Source: Stenocarpella maydis
Taxonomy: Eukaryota; Ascomycota; Sordariomycetes; Diaporthales; Diaporthaceae
Assembly: GCA_002270565.1 (NCBI GenBank)
Contig: NQMI01000003.1
Coordinates: 1,026,876-1,090,875, forward strand
DNA length: 64,000 nucleotides
Direction of reading: 5' to 3'
A program made the translations under genes and the position numbers. Numbering within the stretch: position 1 is the first letter of the stretch; every line of letters begins with the position of its first letter. Shown here piece after piece: positions 47,508 to 60,236 of this stretch. Under the pieces are notes generated by a model. It was given only the letters and a program-made list of their open reading frames with translations. It was not told where the DNA came from and searched no databases.

Positions 47508-48086
47508 CGGGGGTGATGTCGGGTCAGGCGGGGCCAGTTGAGGTGAGGTGAGGTGAGGTTGAGGTGAGCTTTCACTTCCAGGCGAGGTGAGTTTCGAGGC
47601 CGCGCATTGGACGTCATGAGGGTCCGGGTCCCGAGGGTAGCTCGCGCCACACATGTTAGCGCCACAATCCTCAGTCCAGGGGCCACGGCCCCTGCCAATC
47701 AAGGCGGTGCACCTGAGCAAACGCGACCAACGCGTCAGGTCGCTCCGTTCCCAGGGCAATTGACTTGGACCCATGTACGGAGTAGATGCATTACCTGTAT
47801 ACTACACCACACGTACCTGCCCTGGCCCGCCCTCCATCGACAGCGATCCTCTACAATCACAAGCCGCTCCCCCGTCGTCATTGCGATTGGGACGACATAG
47901 TAGCACTATCATGAGTCCAATGAGTCGCAATGCCTCTTTCCAAGTCCTTCTCTGAGCAGTCCAGGTTTCCAAAGGCAAGTAAACAAACCACGTCTGCCCT
48001 GCAACAGCAAAGCACATGGGCAAGCAAATGCAAATGCATATGCAATCAAGTCCGCCTCGTGGCCGACTTCAGCACTGACTGACTGC
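47508..48086. promoter_or_regulatory. Divergent promoter region of the membrane-protein gene and DNA2
   Basis: The 579 bases between two divergent start codons contain a TACGGAGTA motif at 47776-47784 and a GGTGAGGTGA-type short tandem near 47541-47570. The motif also recurs elsewhere in the window in non-coding DNA. No coding frame is supported. Confidence 0.45.
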
Positions 48087-51000
48087 ATGACATTCCAGCA
48101 GCAACGCCAGCCTCAATGGCAGAGGGCAAAGTCCCACTCTGGCGCTATCCCCTCCAAGCCGTCAACCCGGCCACCTGCCCCCGTCTCCGCCACCACCAAG
48201 AACAAGCTGTCCAAGTTTCAGTTCCAGAAACCCGCCGCTGAGCTGCCCGACGCTGTCTCCAACCTTGCACCCATCTCGGAGAACAAAGACAAGCCATCGG
48301 CTGCGGACACGGCCAGTGCTCCTGAAGATGCCGGTCCCAACAAGGAAAACCTGCCGAAACAAGGGCTAGATGCAATAGAAACACCATCCCTGCGCGGTCA
48401 ACAGCACCGTGCCGCCATGACACCCGTCAACAGACTCGCCTGGCAGGACCTGATGGGTGTGACTGACGTAGAAAAGCAGGAAGCCGACGCCTCGCCAACC
48501 GAGCGCCTGCTATGGCACAATGAGCGTGACGATGCTGCAGACATGATCTCGCCCCTCGTGCCCCGACGCGGCAAGAAGCGCGCAAGAAGCTCGTCACCCA
48601 TATCGTCCCCGGCCGGTGACAGAACACGCACTCCGGCTGTCAACTTCAAAAAGCTCAAGAAAGCATTAAACACGGAACATGCAGACCCGGCCCTCGACCT
48701 GTGGGATCGCTTCGCTGTCGGCGGAGCGGCCGACAGCAAGAGCCCCCTGGGCGCGACAAACCCGGCCCTTGCCCACCTCATGGTCTCCTCCTCCCCTAGG
48801 CCGCCAAAGGATGGAAGCCCAAACTACACGGAAAGCAGTCTGAGGAGAGCAATAAGTTGCGGTTCTCACTGGCCGAAGCGCCGGCGGGTCGAGAATGCCC
48901 CGGAAACAAGACCTGTCAAGGACACGAGGGAAGATGTCAAGTCTCTTATGGTGTCAGCTCTTCTGGAGACAGTCAATGGGGAGATTAGTAAGACTGAGCG
49001 CATAGGGGACCATCTTACTGGCGTGGGGCCACCTTCGGTTAAGAAAAGCCAACCCCCAAAAAAGCAAAAGGCACCCTCACATCCGGCAGTCTCACCACAG
49101 AAGCCCATGGGAAAGTGTGCAGTACCACTAGTACCGAGTCCTTCCCATTGCCGGGTTAAGAATGGTGCGAGAACACCATCGGATTACGGAGACGACGATT
49201 TCGACGACGATACGCTTTTGGAGCTTGACGTCTCCATGCTTAGTGGGCAGACCGAGACTAGGACCTTCTCAGGAGCAGCGGCGACTCTCGCAGAGGTGCA
49301 CGTGCAAGAGGCTGATGGGCAACGCCCGGAGCAAGCAGCGCCCACAGAGGATGAGTTTGATGATTTTGATGATCTTGATGACGATTTATTGGCGGCAGCG
49401 GAAGACATGATCGGGTCGGTCGATCCAGCCCCCACACAACAACCCGCCTCACCTCCTCCACCCGGGGCAGTTCACCCCGATGGAGGCACTGCAGAGGACG
49501 ATCAATTTGGTGATGACTTTGGCGGGGACTTTGATTTCGAAGCCGCTGAGCTGGCTGCTACACAGACAGCTGGTCAAGCAAGCTCAGCATTGATGCCCGT
49601 ACGTACCGTCCGATAGCTCACCGATAGCCAATGAAACAAATTCGCTAAGACAATGGAACAGGTGAGTAACAAGCCTATTGCAATCCAGCGATACCTGGTG
49701 ACCAATGTGTTTGAAAACACATACTCGAATGAGCGGGGGCGAGAAGCGCCTGAGGCAATCCTTATTGTCCAAGCCGACAGAACCAAGACTACCAAGACTG
49801 TCCATCTTCGGGGGGACTGGGTCGACACTCCAGTTCATCCCAAGTCCCACGTACACATTATCGGCAGTTTTGGGCCCAACAGCCAGTGTATCATCGACAA
49901 TAACCAAAACATCCTGATCCTTCACCCGGATCAGTTGATCTCCGCCACCGTTGTTGCCGACTCCTTCAGCTGCATGCGGCGGGCAGTCTTGCAGGATCGA
50001 GTAAAAGCTACCAGTGAGGCGTCCGCTCCGCTTGTGTATGGCACGATTCTGCACGAAATCTTCCAAGAGGCGCTTGTGGCGAATAATTGGGATCAGGCTT
50101 TCCTGAACGGAGCAATCGAAAACGTGATGAAGAAGCATATCGAAGACCTCTATACCATCAAAGTCAGCTTCACGGATGCTCGGGAGCACTTATCTTCGAA
50201 GATGCCTGAGCTACGAGGCTGGGCCGACAAGTTTGTTTCCTCTTTCCCCAAGCCTGATGCTGTCGCACACGGCAGGAACAACGAAAAGACCAACGTGTGT
50301 GTCAGTAAGCTACTGGACATTGAAGAACATGTCTGGTCACCGTTGTATGGGCTCAAAGGCAATATTGACGCCACAGTCCAAGTGACGGTCAAGAACGGCC
50401 AAGAGAGACGGACTCTCACCGTTCCCTTCGAAGTCAAGACCGGCAGGAATGTCAGTGAGAGCCACCAGGCTCAGACAATGTTGTATAACCTGCTGCTGTC
50501 GGACCGTTACGATATTGAGATCGTTTATGGCATTCTGTACTACATGGAAACATCTCTGACAAAAATAATTCCCGCCGTACGCAACGAGCTACGCCACATG
50601 ATCAAACAACGCAACCAGCTTGCCGTCCACATCCGCGAACGCAGTGTACAGCTCCCACCGATGAAGAACAACAGGCACGCTTGTGGCAAATGCTATGCCC
50701 AACACTCATGCTTCACATATCACAAACTCGCCGACGACGGGGACGGGCAGTCAAGCGGTCTCCAAGAGAAGTTTGATCAAGTCGTCAAACACATGACACC
50801 AGCACACAAGGAGTTCTTTCTGAAGTGGGAGGACCTGCTGACGAAGGAGGAGCAGGAGAGCCAGAAGCTCCGACGGGAGCTGTGGACAATGCTGAGCGTG
50901 GAGCGCGAGAAAGTTGGCAGGTGCTTCGCCGACGTGATCATCGAGGAAGGATCGGCCTCGGAGGATGTCCACGGTCATAAGATCAACCGCTTCCATTATG

Positions 51001-53108
51001 CGTTCATCAAAGAAGATGCAGCTCCTGGTTTCTCCTTCGTGGATTCTCAGATCGCCGTGGGGGAGCCTATTGTGGTGTCAGACGAGCAGGGGCACTTCGC
51101 CCTGGCACTCGGTTTTGTTACAGCAGTCAGAAAGCAACGGATCAGTGTGGCTGTTGATCGAAGACTTCACAACGCCCGTATAAGGCAGCCCGGATTCGAC
51201 AAGAGAAATAACCAGGTGTACGCCAGCATCATGGAGGTTGTGCCTGAAGGGGTGCCCTCGGAGAAGTCGCAAGGCAAAATCAAGGAGCCTCCGATTCGGT
51301 ACAGGCTGGACAAGGATGAGTTCAGCAACGGCATGGCCTTGGTTCGGAATAACATTGTGTCGATAATGACAAACGTGCAATACGGGTCTGAGAAGATCCG
51401 CCGCCTGGTTGTGGACTTGGAACCGCCTGCCTTCAAGACAGCGACGACACAGTATACCATAGCTGACAAGAACAGCCTGAACGTCGATCAAAAGAAGGCT
51501 ATCGAGAAGGTGATGGGTGCCAAGGACTACGCTCTCGTTCTCGGCATGCCCGGCACAGGAAAGACGACAACCATAGCTCACATCATACGGGCATTGGTCG
51601 CCCAGAAGAAGAGTGTCCTGCTCACATCGTATACCCACACGGCTGTTGACAACATCCTCTTGAAACTCAAGCACGATGACATACCCGTGCTCAGACTCGG
51701 TGCCCCTGCCAAGGTCCACCCGGAGGTACAAGACTTCGCGGTAATGGCGGGACAACCCAAGGATACCTTCGAGGAGATCCGCAGCGCCTGGCACGACACG
51801 CCAATCGTCGCAACGACCTGCCTCGGCACGAGCCATGCCATATTCAACGAGCGTACATTTGACTATTGCATCGTGGACGAGGCATCTCAGATCACTCTAC
51901 CAATCTGTTTGGGCCCTATCCGTATGGCGCGCACATTTGTTCTTGTTGGCGACCACAACCAGCTGCCACCTCTTGTTCAGAACGAGGAGGCCAGGATCGG
52001 TGGCCTAGATATAAGCTTGTTCAAGCTCCTCTCCGATACCCATCCCGAGTCGGTTGCCAACCTAGAGCACCAATACCGCATGTCTGAGGATATCATGACG
52101 CTCAGCAACGCCTTGATCTACGAGGGCAGGCTAAAATGCGGGACCGAGCAGCTGCGGCTGCGCAAACTCGACGTGCCGAACATGGACGGCTTGCGGCGAC
52201 ACCACCACAATGCGACAAGTCTGGTCTCGTCGCAGACAAACTCGTTCTGTACGGGCATGGGTGCTTGCTGGCTGCGTGACCTGGTGGACCCCGAAACCCG
52301 CGTCAGCTTCGTCAACACCGACGGTCTGCCGTCGCCACGAGAAGAAGCGAAAGGAAACCGCATTGTCAACCCGTGCGAGGCTCGCATTGTCGTGCAGCTC
52401 GTGGACGCCCTGCTAAGTGTCGGCGTGCCGGCCTCGGAGATTGGCGTAATGACCCACTACCGCTCCCAGCTGTCAGTGCTGAAGCACGGCCTGCGCGGCC
52501 GCGGCACCACTGGCGGAGGTATAGAGATGCACACGGCGGACCGCTTCCAGGGCCGGGATAAGGAGGTGGTCATTCTTTCCCTTGTTAGGTCGAACGAGGC
52601 GTGCAGCATTGGTGACCTGCTAAAGGACTGGCGAAGGATCAACGTCGCCTTCACGCGCGCCAAGACGAAGCTGCTCGTCGTAGGGAGCCGGGACACCCTC
52701 AAAGGTAGCGGGTGCGAGGAGATGCTGGCGCGGTTCATAGGGTTGATGGAGCAGCGGCGCTGGATCTACGACCTGCAGCCGGATGCGCTTGACGGGCACT
52801 ACTTTGAGGACGCGGGCACGCAGACAGCGACTGCGGCGACGGGGCTGGGCGGGAGTCCGGTTGACCGAGCCAAGAAGGAACTCAAGAGTACGGGCGTTCG
52901 CTGGAGCACTGCCGGGAAGAAACAAGCGCTTCTGCCGCCATTCAAGCAGCCCAAGAAGAAAACCATGGGGGCTAGCCATGGCGGCAAGGAGAACCAGCTG
53001 CCACCAGGAGCGGGGCCGAGGAGAGCCAAGATTGACGAGAGAGTGTTGCTCAAGGGGAAGCCAAATCTTGCCAACATGCTGAGCGAGATAACTGGGAATA
53101 CTTACTAG
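48087..53108 (+). CDS. DNA2: DNA replication ATP-dependent helicase/nuclease DNA2
   Basis: Exons 48087-49598 and about 49662-53108 give roughly 1,652 residues. Residues 1-500 are a long, low-complexity N-terminal region with acidic clusters (EDEFDDFDDLDDDLLAAAED) and basic stretches (PRRGKKRARSSS). Exon 2 begins with the DNA2-specific KPIAIQRYLVTNVFE. The RecB-like nuclease has FEVKTGR (760-766), and Cys608 with Cys845, 848 and 854 fit the 4Fe-4S cluster. The SF1B helicase motifs are GMPGTGKTTT (from about 1132), VDEASQI (from about 1242), GDHNQLPP, LEHQYRMSEDIM, DRFQGRDKEVVILS and RRINVAFTRAKTKLLVVGS. DNA2 trims long Okazaki flaps and resects double-strand breaks in the nucleus. The intron (donor CCC|GTACGT at 49599) could end at 49649 or 49661, changing four residues. 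Confidence 0.95.
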
Positions 53109-53973
53109 GCATTTGAATATGTAGGGGCTACACGGCTCAACAGTCCGCGGGGAGCGGGACGAATATGGACAAAGGAAGGGGGCGCTTTGGTCTATTATAT
53201 CTCCAGGATTACAGCATTTGCCCTGACCACGTCTGGCTGTTGTCGCTGTTGCCATTACTCTCTCTAGTCGTCAGGAACGGAGTTCTCGGGAGAAAGATGA
53301 GGTATCACAGTATACCACAATAGGCTGTACCTACAACATCAGGGTATTCGCATCCGCTCCGCGACTACAGAGGTGCGGGATGCTTGGTCAGATGCTTCAT
53401 TCCTACAATTCACGAGCTTGGCTGTTCCAAGTTTCGGCCGTGTAAGACGATTGGCGCGGCTCTCGGGCGACTGACATGTTTCTCCGATCCGGGAGGGTGC
53501 TGATGACTCAGCCTGCCTGTCCAGCTCATCAACTGCTTGTGTCTCTGCTGCAGCGGCACCCCCTGGCGGACCTCATCAGAGACCGCAGGAAGCGACCAAG
53601 CAAAGCCAAGCCCAAGCTTCACCCGCTGCCGCCCTGTTCGTCCGTCTTTTGTCTTTGTCTGCCAGCGCAACACTGACCACCAATCTCCACTCACGACCTC
53701 AACAACACCTCTGGCGGCAACCACGACACCCCAAGGCCACTCTTGGAACATCTATCAATCGACACAACCCGTCAAATCAATCCCTCAATCCACCAGTTGG
53801 CACCGACCACGCCCGAACCCCGATCGGGCCTGACTGGACAGAAAATAACGCCCACGCCCGACCGCATCAACAACGAGCAAAACCTAGCAGGCGAGCAAAC
53901 GAGCACACTCGCCGCTGAAAACAATACCCAGGCAACTATCAAAACCCCGAAGGAGAAAAAAAACCACACAGCA
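53109..53973. other. Intergenic region, DNA2 3' side and NDUFB11 promoter/leader
   Basis: No gene is supported. The right part is rich in CAACAC/ACAACC sequence on the plus strand without many G runs, as common in 5' leaders, and ends with an A-rich GAAAAAAAACC-type stretch just before the ATG. Confidence 0.45.
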
Positions 53974-54618
53974 ATGCGCGGAGCCGCCTTCCGACAAGCG
54001 GCCCTCGCCAGCCGGCAGACCGCCGCGGCAACCGCCGGCAGACGCACCTTCGCGAAGACCTCGGCACGAAGCGGCGGTGGCGGCCACGGCCCGGAGTACG
54101 ACCCGCCGACGGGGTGGCTGTTCGGCGTGCGGCCCGGCGAGAAGGCGGAGAAGGAGGGCTGGGAGGGCCTGGCGTACTACGGCTTCTGTGGGAGCCTGGT
54201 TGCGTTCGGGATCGCCTATGCCTTCAAACCTGATACCTCGTGAGTTCTTCCCCTTTTCTTGGTGTTTCTTTTGGATATTCCTTCTCTCTACTCTTCGGGC
54301 TGGTTTGGCTTGGTGTCAGCGAGGCGGTTCGATATCTTTTGGGAAGGGCAGAGGAAGCTGGTGGTTGTCCGAGGGGGGGTGGCTTAGTGACTTAGTTGAC
54401 GTCAGTTTGATACCGCTTGTCCGGGGATATATATCCAACCAGTTGAAAGAGGATGGAAGAGAGGGATATCGGCATCCTACCCGACCACCCTCGCAATACA
54501 ACCGAACCCTAGCTGACCTCTGCTTCTAACCACCAGGATACAAACCTGGGCTCTCGAGGAGGCGCGCAGACGGTTAGAAGCCGAAGGCATTCTGGAGGAC
54601 CCCGCCAAGAAAAACTGA
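53974..54618 (+). CDS. Mitochondrial complex I accessory subunit NDUFB11/ESSS
   Basis: Exons 53974-54239 and 54537-54618 give 115 residues, typical of the ESSS subunit. The N-terminal part (AALASRQTAAATAGRRTFAK) is basic and Ala/Arg-rich without acidic residues, as for a mitochondrial presequence. The family core follows: EYDPPTGWLFGVRPGEKAEK, then one membrane segment YYGFCGSLVAFGIAYAF and a charged tail IQTWALEEARRRLEAEGILE. The protein belongs to the membrane arm of NADH:ubiquinone oxidoreductase in the inner mitochondrial membrane. The 297-base intron has donor CTC|GTGAGT, branch CTAAC and acceptor ACCAG, and falls just after the membrane segment. Confidence 0.88.
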
Positions 54619-55081
54619 GATGAGGGCGAAGGCCGGATGAGAGCGTTGGCCGACGCATCGCGCCGAGACGCAGAGCACATGGGCATCAATCAGACATGCC
54701 GCTCATTCTAGAGAGGAGTGGGCACCGCTTTTTTTTTGTTGTTGGGGGGGGGGGGTGGATCCAGAGGGCGGTATACTATGGACCGGTTCAACATGACAGA
54801 CAAATAATCGAGGCATAGAATGGGGTTCAGGCGTGGGAGATGGCTGATAGGGCAGCCACCACGTATGAATTCAAGAGAAGCGAGAGGTGGATGAACATGC
54901 AATATTTCTTTTGTCGCTCAAACATGGTCTATGAAATTCTGCCTGACGCCTCTTTACACGTCTAATGTTCCAGGCCATCCAGGAGAGCTCACAACACCGC
55001 GGCGGAGAGCCGTCTACAACCTGGCTCATCGCCTTGCACCTCGCACCACTTCCTCTACTACGACGGCTGCCGCCGCCGCCG
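54619..55081. other. Convergent 3' flank between NDUFB11 and BCAT genes
   Basis: Both neighbours end here, so the sequence is mainly 3' untranslated and terminator DNA. A T8 run and a G11 run lie at 54729-54754. No coding frame is supported. Confidence 0.55.
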
Positions 55082-56403
55082 TTAGCAGATGTGGCTCCAA
55101 GCATGCTCCTCGTCGCCATACTGGATCGCCTCCATCCAGTTCTTCACCCTCGTGGCGATCTCACCCGACTCCTCGTGCTCAGACAGGCCACAGTTGACCA
55201 GCTGGCCCTTCCAGCTGATGCTCCTGACGGGGCTAACGATGGCAGCGGTGCCGGTGCCGAAAGCCTCGAGCAGCCTGCCTTCGGCGGACGCCTCGGCCAG
55301 GTCGCGCATGGTGTACTTGCGCTCGGAGACGAGCCAGCCCTCCGGGGCGAGCCTCTCGCGGGCGAGGGCGAGGACAGAGTCCCGGGTAACTCCCTCCAGG
55401 ATGGTGCCGTCGAGAGGGGCGGTGACGAGCTCTTTCTGGCCCGTCTCCTTGCTGCGCAGGGCGACCCACATGTTCATGGTGCCGACTTCGGTGACATACT
55501 CTTCCTCGCCGAACAGCCACAGGTTCTGGGCGAAGCCGCGGCTCATGGCCTCCCTCTGCGGCACGATGCACGGGGCGTAGTTGGCACCCAGCTTCTTGTC
55601 GCCCACGCCTCCGGGCCAGGCGCGCACGGCGTAGTCGGTGGCCTCGAGCGATACGGCCTTGAAGCCCGTGGGGTAGTAAGGGCCGACGGGGCTGGCGATG
55701 ACGTACAGCAGGGCGCTGCCCGGCGGACCGACGCCGAGGGTCTTTTGCGTGCCGATCATGGTGGGGCGAAGGTAGAGCGAGTAGCCGCGCTGGGAAGGGA
55801 TGAAGCGCTCCTCGAGCTTGGCGAAGGTTGAGATGAGGTCGATCATGGCGGTGGAAGAGAAGGTGGGCAGGGCGATGCGGGCGGCGGAGCCGTTGAAGCG
55901 CTCCATGTTCTTGTCCGGGCGGAAGAGGCGGACCTTGCCCTGGGAGTCCTTGTAGGCCTTCATGCCCTCGAAGCACTCGAATGCATAGTGGAAGACGCTG
56001 GTGGCGGGGTCGAGGGAGAGGTTCTGGTAGGGCTTGATGCTGGGGGCCAGCCAGCCGGATGTTTTGTTCCACTCCACGGTGAGCATGTGGTCTGGAGGCA
56101 GAAGCGGCGGGTTAGACGGAGCAGCAGGGCGAGCGCCGGGTGCGTGCGCATTGTTGGCCTCTCACCGGTGAAACTGGCGCCGAAGACGAGCTCCTCGGGC
56201 TTCCTCAGAGGGCGGGGGGTCTTTGCCTTCTCGACGGTGAGCTTGGAAGGGTCGATGTCCTGGGGCTTCGACACGGACGCCGCTTCAGGCTTTATGCTGT
56301 AGCACCTTGGGCTTGCAGGCTGCCATGCCCTTTGGAGCATGGGGCGCGAGATCTGGGAGGCGCCGGGCCTGAGGGCACCACATCGGGGCACGAAGGGGCG
56401 CAT
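55082..56403 (-). CDS. Branched-chain amino acid aminotransferase, mitochondrial type
   Basis: Exons 56403-56166 and 56091-55082 on the minus strand give 415 residues. The first 50 or so residues (RPMLQRAWQPASPRCYSI) are Arg/Ser/Ala-rich, consistent with mitochondrial import. The class IV PLP aminotransferase fold follows: FGASFT-DHMLTVEWN across the intron, FECFEGMKAYK, RLFRPDKNMERF, and the PLP-binding lysine Lys246 in GDKKLGANYAPC. EVGTMNMWV and TAAIVSPVRSISW are further family motifs. It exchanges amino groups between leucine, isoleucine or valine and 2-oxoglutarate, the last step of their synthesis and first of their breakdown. The intron is 74 nt. The gene is divergent from the SCY1-like gene. 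Confidence 0.94.
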
Positions 56404-57140
56404 CTTGGTGGGTCGTGATGCTTGGTGGTGACGAAGAGAGCAGAGAAGAGGGAGAACAGCAAGGAGAAGACCAATTGAATTGCAAAAGGAAGGGCAGGCA
56501 CTCTGACTCGGCTCAAGACTTATTATCAGTCATTGCACTTGAACCATGCATCCCGCATTGTCTGGCTGCCCACCAAAGTTTCACCGGAGGAGCCGTCATC
56601 GGAGCGTGGAGCTTTCCAATTGAGCGCTAGGGGACCAACAGCCGGGGCCGATTGGACACGGCGTTGTACGGAGTCTGGAGTACACCACCTCGGTGCCTAG
56701 GTACTTAGGTACTTCTGAGGTGCTGGTCTTAGGTAAGCCGGTCTACCCTTGCCCGGCCGTCGCATCGCATGCAAGCAAGCAAGCAAGCAAGCAGGTGGGA
56801 GGGTGTTGATAAAGCTGACCTGTCGTCACACTCGTGAGACTGTGCTTATTATTGTTGGAGGCTATTCTGGGCCTCCAATCCCTTTGCTTTTTGCCATCTC
56901 TTTCTGGCTCTCCTGGTTTCCCTCGTGATCCATCGTTTTGTTCTCGGATCGCAGACGACCAGGTTGAGTGGTTGTGGTGGGCGTTGCATTCATTCGCTTG
57001 CGACCTCGACCACTTCGCGCCCGACCTCGAGACTCTCTCTCTCTTACGCATGTGATAACGATCCACCACCCTTCGGCCCATCAGCCTTGCAGCCCTGACG
57101 ACATGACAAGCGCCCTCTCCCATCCCCCCCAGCCGCTAAA
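56404..57140. promoter_or_regulatory. Divergent promoter region of BCAT and SCY1-like genes
   Basis: The 737 bases separate two divergent start codons. They contain TACGGAGT followed by GGAGTACA at 56667-56685, a CCTAGGTACTTAGGTACTT cluster at 56696-56715, and an (AAGC)n run of about six units at 56770-56793. The stretch just before the ATG at 57141 is pyrimidine-rich. Functional roles are not shown by sequence alone. Confidence 0.45.
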
Positions 57141-60100
57141 ATGTCGTCCATGTTCTCCTCCGCGCTCAAGTCCATCCAGCAGACAAACATCAATGCCAAC
57201 TACTCCATAGCCCCCAACGCGACCTCGCAAGCCGGCCCCTGGAGGATCCACGATGCCAAGAGGAAGTCCACCGGCAAGATATACTCGGTCTTCATCTTCG
57301 ACAAGAAATCGCTGGACTCGCATGCCAACTCCCTCGGCCGCTCCGGCGCCGCCGCCTTCAAGAGGGTCTCTGAAGAGGTCATCGAGAGGTTGAAGAAGGA
57401 GGCATCCTCGCTTGCCAGGCTGCGCCACCCCAGCGTGCTGGAGCTCGTCGAGCCCGTCGAGGAGACAAGAGGCGGCGGCCTGCAGTTCGTCACCGAGCCC
57501 GTCACTGCCTCACTCGCCAGCCTGCTGCAGGATAAGGATGATCAAGAACGCGCCGGCGGTGTTGGGGGCCGGTCCAGCCGCTATGTGACAGAGGATGCCG
57601 ACGGCACGAGGAGGCGCCGCGAGCTTGAGATCGATGAGCTGGAGATCCAGAAGGGCTTGCTCCAGATCAGCAAGGCCCTCGAGTTCCTCCACGAGAATGC
57701 TGGCCTGGTGCACGGCAACATCACCCCTGATGCCATCCTCATCAATGCAAAAGTATGTCGGGTAGTCGGGATAACACCCAGCATTGCTCTTCACGGGTTC
57801 AAAGTACTGACGTTGAACAGTCGGATTGGAAGATTAGCGGCCTGTCCTTTTGCAGCCCCCCCGAGAATTCGACCAAGCCAACCTCTTTCCAGCCCCTGAG
57901 CCTCTACGAGACCCTCAACCCAGACCCACGGCTGCCGCGTTCCGTCCAGCTCGACCTGGACTACACCTCCCCGGACTTTGTGCTAGACAACAACCTCAAT
58001 GTGTCGTCCGACATGTTCTCCTTGGGTCTCCTGTGTATCGCCCTCTATAATTCACCACACAAGTCTCCGCTCGAGTGTAATTCCAGCCTGTCGACATACA
58101 AGAGGCTGTTCCAGTCCAGCTCGACCATACCCACTGCGAACAACAACTTCATGTCCTCTAGGCCCTTGCCCAAGGACCTGGCCACCCATGTCCTGCCTCG
58201 CCTTATTACTAGGCGGCCAGCTCAACGCCTTACCGCCAAGGAATTCCAAGAGACAGAGTTCTTTGACAATATCCTCGTGTCCACGATCCGTTTTATAGAG
58301 TCCTTCCCGGCAAAAACACCCAACGAGAAGCAGTCGTTCCTGAGGGGCCTGAACAAGGTCCTACCGTCATTCCCCAAGTCCGTGATGGAGAAGAAACTCC
58401 TTCCAGCTCTCCTAGAAGAGACCAAGGACAAGGCGCTACTATCTCTGATTCTCGGGAATGTCTTCAAAATCATCGACCTCCTGCCTTCGGGTCGGCGGGC
58501 CTTCACTGACAGGGTCCGGCCCGTACTGAAGGAGATATTCGTCATCAACAACAAGAACACTGAGGAGAAGGACGCGGCAAGGGACGCTGGACTCATGGTT
58601 GTCCTTGATAATATCTCCACTATCGCCAACAACACTCCTGGCAAGGAGTTCAAAGATGGTACGTGCAGTTCCCCTCCCCTTTAGAGCAGTATCCTGACCC
58701 TCATCAGACATGCTGCCCGTTGTTGCTGCAGCCATAGCAGCACCCACCCACTCCGTGGTCGACGCCGGCCTGCGAAGCTTACCTGTGGTGTTGCCGGTCT
58801 TGGACTTCAGCACGATCAAGAACGAGCTATTCCCGATAATAGCTCATGTATTCAGCAAGACAACCAGCCTAGCCATCAAAGTGCGAGGCTTGCAGGCGTT
58901 TGTGGTTCTCTGCGGGGGCTCACCGGCAACGGCAGACAGTAGCGGGTTGGATGGACTGCCCGAGCACAAGAAAACATCTTCTTCCACGGCTCTCGACAAG
59001 TACACAATGCAAGAAAAGATTGTGCCCCTCATCAAGGTCATCAAGACAAAAGAGCCGGCGGTCATGATGGAAGCCTTGAACGTGTTGAGGGTCGTTGGCG
59101 ACTACGCAGACTGCGAGTTCATTGCCATGGACATCCTGCCCATCCTATGGAGCATGAGTCTCGGCCCGTTGCTCAACCTCAAGCAGTTCCAGTCCTTTAT
59201 GGATCTGATCAAAACACTATCTCGGAAGGTTGAGGATGAGCAAACCAGGAAGCTGCAGGAGCTAGCTGGGGTCACGAATGGCTCTGCAGCCGCTGGGCCT
59301 GCTGACGACTTCATGTCCTTTGGCGGTATCACGGGGACGCAATTCGATGCGGCAACCAGCGCGACCGAAGACGATTTCGAGCAGCTCGTCAAGGGCAAGT
59401 CAACTTCGAACAGCACGAATCCAATGGATGCCGGCTGGGGCGACACGGCCTCGGCAATGAGCTCCCCTGGCTTACAGCACCCCAAGGCTTCGCAGAATGC
59501 CACTTTCTCCTGGTCCACGCCAAGTCCAACAAGAGCAGCTGCCCCAACGGGCTCACTGGGTGGTTTCAAGGCCCAACACGGCTCGTTTAGGACTGTGACA
59601 CCAGACCTGGCGAATCTACCACCAATGGCCCCGTCCACCACCCAATTTTCCCAACCTTTACAGCCCACCGCCCCACAGTCCGCCTTTCCACCGCCGCCGG
59701 CGCAAGCAGCCTCGTCTGCCTCTACAAACTGGTCGACGGCCACTGCAAACCCTTGGGCTTCTACCTCTTCCTCGACTATGCAGCCAGCAAGAAGCAATAC
59801 CATTTCGCCGCCGGCAACACAGACTCCAACTTATGGCAGCGGTCTCAACAACTCGATGGCCTCGCTGTCGATGAATCAACAACGGCCCGCAGTCGGGTCC
59901 ATGAACCGTTCCACATCGTCCTTCTCCTTACCTCCACCCCCCGGCAGTGGAAACTCGACCCCGGCCACCTCAGGCTTTAGCCTACCACCGCCACCTTCAC
60001 AGCAACAGCACTCCTCGTTTGGCCGGCCAGCAGGGTCGATGGCGTCCACAGCGGGAGGCATAAACGGGATGAACAGCATGGCGAACAAGTCGATGATGGG

Positions 60101-60236
60101 TGGTTCTGGCATGAGCATGAATAGCATGATGGGATCTTCGGGGAGTTTCGGCATGGCGCAGCAGCAGTCACAGCCACAACAACAGTCACAAAATCAGGGC
60201 ACGGGTGCATTGGACAAATATCAGAGCTTGCTATAG
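57141..60236 (+). CDS. SCY1-like (SCYL2-type) protein pseudokinase
   Basis: Exons 57141-57752, 57821-58658 and 58708-60236 give 992 residues. The N-terminal kinase-like domain spans about residues 30-310. The catalytic loop reads LVHGNITPDAIL, with His-Gly-Asn at 191-193 instead of His-Arg-Asp, and the metal-binding DFG is replaced by SGL at 210-212, so it is predicted inactive. Helical HEAT-like repeats follow (for example LLPALLEETKDKALLSLIL and VMMEALNVLRVVGDYADCEF). From about residue 690 the tail is Ser/Thr/Pro/Gln-rich and low in complexity, with Gly/Met/Asn-rich and Gln-rich runs. SCYL2 proteins act in clathrin-dependent trafficking between trans-Golgi and endosomes. Both introns are short (68 and 49 nt), with ACTGAC and CCTGAC branch sites. 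Confidence 0.9.
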
